Assembly (NCBI RefSeq): GCF_040786285.1
Contig: NZ_JBFMKQ010000001.1
Location: 682,001 to 746,000 of the forward strand
DNA: 64,000 bases
Reading direction: 5' to 3'
Origin: Aquimarina sp040786285
GTDB taxonomy: Bacteria > Bacteroidota > Bacteroidia > Flavobacteriales > Flavobacteriaceae
The notes under the pieces are model-generated. The model was given only the letters and a program-made list of their open reading frames with translations, ran no database searches and was not told the DNA's origin. The position numbers and the translations under genes were made by a program. Every line of letters starts with the position of its first letter. Position 1 is the first letter of the stretch. Shown piece after piece: positions 61,462-64,000 of the stretch.

Positions 61462-62529
61462 TTAATGATGTGCCTCTTCGTTTGCCATACCAAAGTATAG
61501 TGCAGACAACATCGTAAATATATATGCTTGTAATGCCGCTACCAATAATTCTAATAATGATAGTGCAAATGCTAAACCAAAAGATAATGGGCTACCAATC
61601 CAGCTCTTAAATAAGAACATCATCCCAACGATACTCATTAATACCACGTGACCTGCAGTCATGTTGGCATATAAACGAATCATTAGTGAAAATGGCTTAA
61701 TAAAAACACCCAATAATTCTATCGGTGCTAAAACCACTTTCATAAATGTTGGTACACCAGGCATCCAAAAGATGTGGCCCCAATAGTTTTTGTTAGCTGT
61801 CAAATTCGTGATTAAAAAAGTAAGCAGTGCCAAAGCAAATGTTACAGCAATATTTCCGGTAACATTAACTGCCAAAGGAGTCATTCCTAAAAGATTCAAG
61901 AACCAGATGAAGAAAAAGATAGTCAACAAAAAGCTCATGTATTTTTTATACTTCTTTTCTCCAATATTTGGTATCGCAATCTCGTCTCTAACAAAAAGCA
62001 CCAATGGCTCTAAGAAACGACCAACTCCTGTTGGAATACCATTGTTCTTTTTATATGACTTGGCAAGGTTACTAAACATGAAGAACATTAGCAAACCTAT
62101 TAATAGCATGCTCACTACATTTTTGGTAATCGAAAAATCCAAAGGTTTGGCGTTTGTAGCATGATGATCTTCGTCATATGTAATAGTCCCCTCGGCATCA
62201 GTTTTGTAAATCTTGCTGTGGTATAGCTTATAGTAGTTACCATCTACCTGGGCAACTGTTTCGCCGTGGTGAAATTTAGAAGAAGAAAAAACCTTTAACC
62301 CACCATCCCAAAGGATAACAGGTAACGGAAACCCATAATGCTTCCCAGTCTCCTCATCAGAAAATAATGTAAAATCGTGTGAATCTTGAAGGTGATGATC
62401 AATAAACTCTTTAATCTCTGTTTTTAAGTCTCCTTCCACTTCTTTTCCTGATTCTTTTGCGAATAGATTTGAAGTGGTGAAAACCAAAGTAAAAATCAAT
62501 AAAATTTTAACTACAGTACGTTTTTGCAT
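61462..62529 (-). CDS. atpB: ATP synthase a subunit, with signal peptide and periplasmic extension
   Basis: 355 residues from the ATG giving MQKRTVVKILLIFTLVFTTS; 12 codons further upstream the frame is open but has no signal. An N-terminal signal peptide (about 1-25) is followed by a ~100-residue His- and Lys-rich periplasmic part (DHHLQDSHDFTLFSDEETGK), as is usual in Bacteroidota. The membrane core starts at about 140, with the essential arginine in SLMIRLYANMTAGH near 285. Together with atpE it forms the proton channel. Confidence 0.95.
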   Translation of the reverse strand: MQKRTVVKILLIFTLVFTTSNLFAKESGKEVEGDLKTEIKEFIDHHLQDSHDFTLFSDEETGKHYGFPLPVILWDGGLKVFSSSKFHHGETVAQVDGNYYKLYHSKIYKTDAEGTITYDEDHHATNAKPLDFSITKNVVSMLLIGLLMFFMFSNLAKSYKKNNGIPTGVGRFLEPLVLFVRDEIAIPNIGEKKYKKYMSFLLTIFFFIWFLNLLGMTPLAVNVTGNIAVTFALALLTFLITNLTANKNYWGHIFWMPGVPTFMKVVLAPIELLGVFIKPFSLMIRLYANMTAGHVVLMSIVGMMFLFKSWIGSPLSFGLAFALSLLELLVAALQAYIFTMLSALYFGMANEEAHH

Positions 62530-62651
62530 TACACGTAAAATTTCGGTTCCTAAATTTGGGTGCAAATGTACATAATTATGTTAGATTCTTAAACTATTTT
62601 AGTTAAATAAGTTCGAGATTATTTTTAAATATTTAATTTACTGAAAATCAA

Positions 62652-63029
62652 TTATTTAAGAGAATTCAATATTCTCGAAACGAAGTATACCTCTAAGATT
62701 AAACAGATTGAGTAGGCGATAAAGAAATCTGCAAAAACACTTTTACTGATTTCAAATCCGCTAAGTTTACTTATGGCAATAAAAAGTCCGATTTTTACAA
62801 GACTTCCTGCCATAAAAATAAAACCAAGCTGATCTTTGTACTTTTTGCTAACCAATATTATCGCTGATGTAAACACCAGAGTAAATATCCCATTGAAGAT
62901 ATATGACAGGTTAATTATATTGATATTCCTGTTAATAGCAAAAGTATTTATTACACCTGTATGGATCAAATAACTACTAACAATGACAATAGAGAAGAGA
63001 AATAAAAAACGAAATAAGCTTTTGCCCAT
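62652..63029 (-). CDS. DUF6168 family membrane protein of the ATP synthase operon
   Basis: 125 residues with about four transmembrane segments (about 7-28, 45-62, 70-92, 98-120). The family DUF6168 is common between AtpZ-like and atpB genes in flavobacteria, so this gene probably helps assembly of the membrane part. No motif points to an activity. It lies 71 bp after the AtpZ-like gene and 122 bp ahead of atpB. Confidence 0.78.
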   Translation of the reverse strand: MGKSLFRFLFLFSIVIVSSYLIHTGVINTFAINRNINIINLSYIFNGIFTLVFTSAIILVSKKYKDQLGFIFMAGSLVKIGLFIAISKLSGFEISKSVFADFFIAYSICLILEVYFVSRILNSLK

Positions 63030-63100
63030 TATTTAGAAAAACCTTTTACTTATACAAAACAAATCAAGTATAAATTCACACTAAATTGTACGAATATAAT

Positions 63101-63343
63101 TTAATGATCAGACTTGTTAATGCGATTTAATTGTTTAATGACCAGATATATAGAAGCAGTTACTCCGAAAAGAACAAGGCCCATAGTGAACCATTGTTTT
63201 TCCAACTCATAATACTCATCTAGTTTTTTTCCGGCGTAAGCACATAGAAAAATGGTAGCTCCCATCTGAAATGCTATTCCTGTAAGGGCAGCGTATTTTC
63301 TAAGGTGATTTTTATTTTTACCTGGGTCTTTGTCCTGTTCCAT
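63101..63343 (-). CDS. AtpZ/AtpI family protein
   Basis: 80 residues from the ATG at 63343 (MEQDKDPGKNKNHLRKYAAL); the frame also opens at an ATG four codons upstream. The two transmembrane helices (about 18-40 and 47-70) and the GLVLFGVTASIYLVIKQL segment match AtpZ/AtpI proteins, which lie ahead of F-ATPase genes and may help Mg2+ uptake or c-ring assembly. Its first ~26 bases overlap the end of the leader-peptide gene in another frame, so the two may be translationally coupled. Confidence 0.85.
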   Translation of the reverse strand: MEQDKDPGKNKNHLRKYAALTGIAFQMGATIFLCAYAGKKLDEYYELEKQWFTMGLVLFGVTASIYLVIKQLNRINKSDH

Positions 63344-63500
63344 CTCCAATACCATGGCCAGAATGTGCAGCCCTTACCTCATCAAGGTTAATCCACCAAG
63401 ATGAAATTTCTCTTCTTCTTGTTTCTCCCGTTCCACCTCCGACACCGTGACCAGAACCACCATTAATAGTCTTTAACTGATTTTTGTTAAGTATTTTCAT
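63318..63500 (-). CDS. Double-glycine-leader peptide gene at the head of the ATP synthase operon
   Basis: 60 residues. The leader MKILNKNQLKTINGG ends at the GG site (14-15), the form used by peptidase-containing ABC exporters. The mature part is Gly/His/Arg-rich and holds an internal duplication: SGHGVGGGTGETRR at 16-29 and SGHGIGDGTGQRPR at 47-60, separated by EISSWWINLDEVRAAH. No cysteines are present. The gene ends inside the start of the AtpZ-like gene. Such peptides are often bacteriocin- or signal-like; no exporter is in the window. Its location at the ATP synthase operon is odd and could be chance or insertion. Confidence 0.65.
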   Translation of the reverse strand: MKILNKNQLKTINGGSGHGVGGGTGETRRREISSWWINLDEVRAAHSGHGIGDGTGQRPR

Positions 63501-63577
63501 AATACACTTATTTATGTATATAAATATATCGACTATCTAAGTTAATAAAAAGCCTTACTAAAATAAAAATCAAGTTT

Positions 63578-63997
63578 TTAAGCCGATTTCCCTTGTCCTT
63601 GTGCTGTTGATCCTGATTGTGGTTGTTGTCCTGGCTTTTGCTCACTTGGCTTGCCTAAAGATTTTACTCCACCTTTCATGTTACATGATGCGTTAAAGTT
63701 TGCCCCGGGCTCAACTGCTAATTTACCTACGGTAACTTCGCCTTCGATATGTGCTGTTGGCTTTAGCGATAGTGTATTTGATACATTAAGAGTTCCTGAG
63801 AACTTTCCTTCGAAATCTGCATCAGAGCACTCTAGCGTGCCTTTAATAAATCCTGAAGACCCTACAACTACCTTACCGCTAGTTTTAAATGTTCCTTCGA
63901 TAGTACCTTCTATTCTAAAACCTCCCTCAGAAATAATATCACCAACGATTTTGGTTCCTTCGGAGATTTTGTTTTGATTACGAGAGAAGTCGGTCAT
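63578..63997 (-). CDS. Bactofilin (start may lie beyond the window)
   Basis: 139 residues to the ATG at 63997. Family members often begin a few residues earlier (MFSD...), and only one upstream codon (GGC) is in view, so the 5' end may continue outside. The bactofilin core (about 12-105) has the regular right-handed beta-helix pattern, with SEGTKIVGDIISEGGFRIEG and VGSSGFIKGTLECSDADFEGKFSG, in shorter stretches, and ends with NASCNMKGGVK. A Gln/Gly/Pro-rich tail follows. It polymerises without nucleotides to form a scaffold at the cell membrane. It precedes the peptide gene by 77 bp. Confidence 0.9.
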   Translation of the reverse strand: MTDFSRNQNKISEGTKIVGDIISEGGFRIEGTIEGTFKTSGKVVVGSSGFIKGTLECSDADFEGKFSGTLNVSNTLSLKPTAHIEGEVTVGKLAVEPGANFNASCNMKGGVKSLGKPSEQKPGQQPQSGSTAQGQGKSA

Positions 63998-64000
63998 GCC

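Overview
The window looks like chromosome from a marine-type member of the Flavobacteriaceae (Bacteroidota). The signs are an AT-rich base composition, several proteins ending in type IX secretion (T9SS) sorting domains, many SPII lipoproteins, promoter-like TAnnTTTG boxes, HU-CCDC81/SPOR and bactofilin proteins, and an ATP synthase operon that ends at atpG with no atpD/atpC next to it. The genus cannot be fixed from sequence reading alone; Aquimarina or a relative is an inference. No rRNA, tRNA, CRISPR array, intact insertion sequence or prophage was seen.

Region 1 (1-10.8 kb) starts inside a 7TM-LytS type histidine kinase that is cut by the window edge. Next come four 21-bp-spaced direct repeats that look like a LytTR-type regulator array, a secreted tail-fibre-like protein, and a T9SS-exported beta-lactamase-fold hydrolase. 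They are followed by an SPFH/GYF_2 plus zinc-ribbon membrane protein pair. A giant secreted protein with 45 repeats of 17 residues lies on the opposite strand. Beyond it is a decayed second copy of the 3' end of the zinc-ribbon gene.

Region 2 (10.8-20 kb) holds an Rhs/YD-repeat exoprotein with a variable, JAB-like C-terminal tip, a small secreted protein directly downstream that could be an immunity factor, and a second 1265-residue Rhs-related surface protein without a core or tip.

Region 3 (20-31 kb) is metabolic. It has a Tat-lipoprotein MGH1-like glycosidase, an ALDH7-type semialdehyde dehydrogenase, an LRR protein, 3-hydroxyanthranilate dioxygenase, a Cys-rich double-glycine-leader peptide, glycerol-3-phosphate dehydrogenase, a mercaptopyruvate sulfurtransferase and a GH3 hydrolase. 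Region 4 (31-43 kb) is rich in redox and stress functions: an Acg-like nitroreductase, a short Crp/Fnr regulator, FMN reductases, an AlgE-like porin, a lipoprotein KatG, and an AraC/GyrI-like regulator. That regulator and the four-gene operon behind it carry the same operator at identical promoter spacing.

Region 5 (43-57 kb) is housekeeping and envelope: DprA, HU-CCDC81/SPOR protein, YciA thioesterase, and a compact minus-strand cluster (flippase, Dut, sugar nucleotidyltransferase, TPR, DUF4292 lipoprotein, EnvC). Region 6 (57.4-64 kb) is the minus-strand F-ATPase operon (AtpZ-like, DUF6168, atpB-E-F-H-A-G), preceded by bactofilin. It has a second double-glycine-leader peptide gene at its head and a perfect 34-bp palindrome between atpA and atpG.
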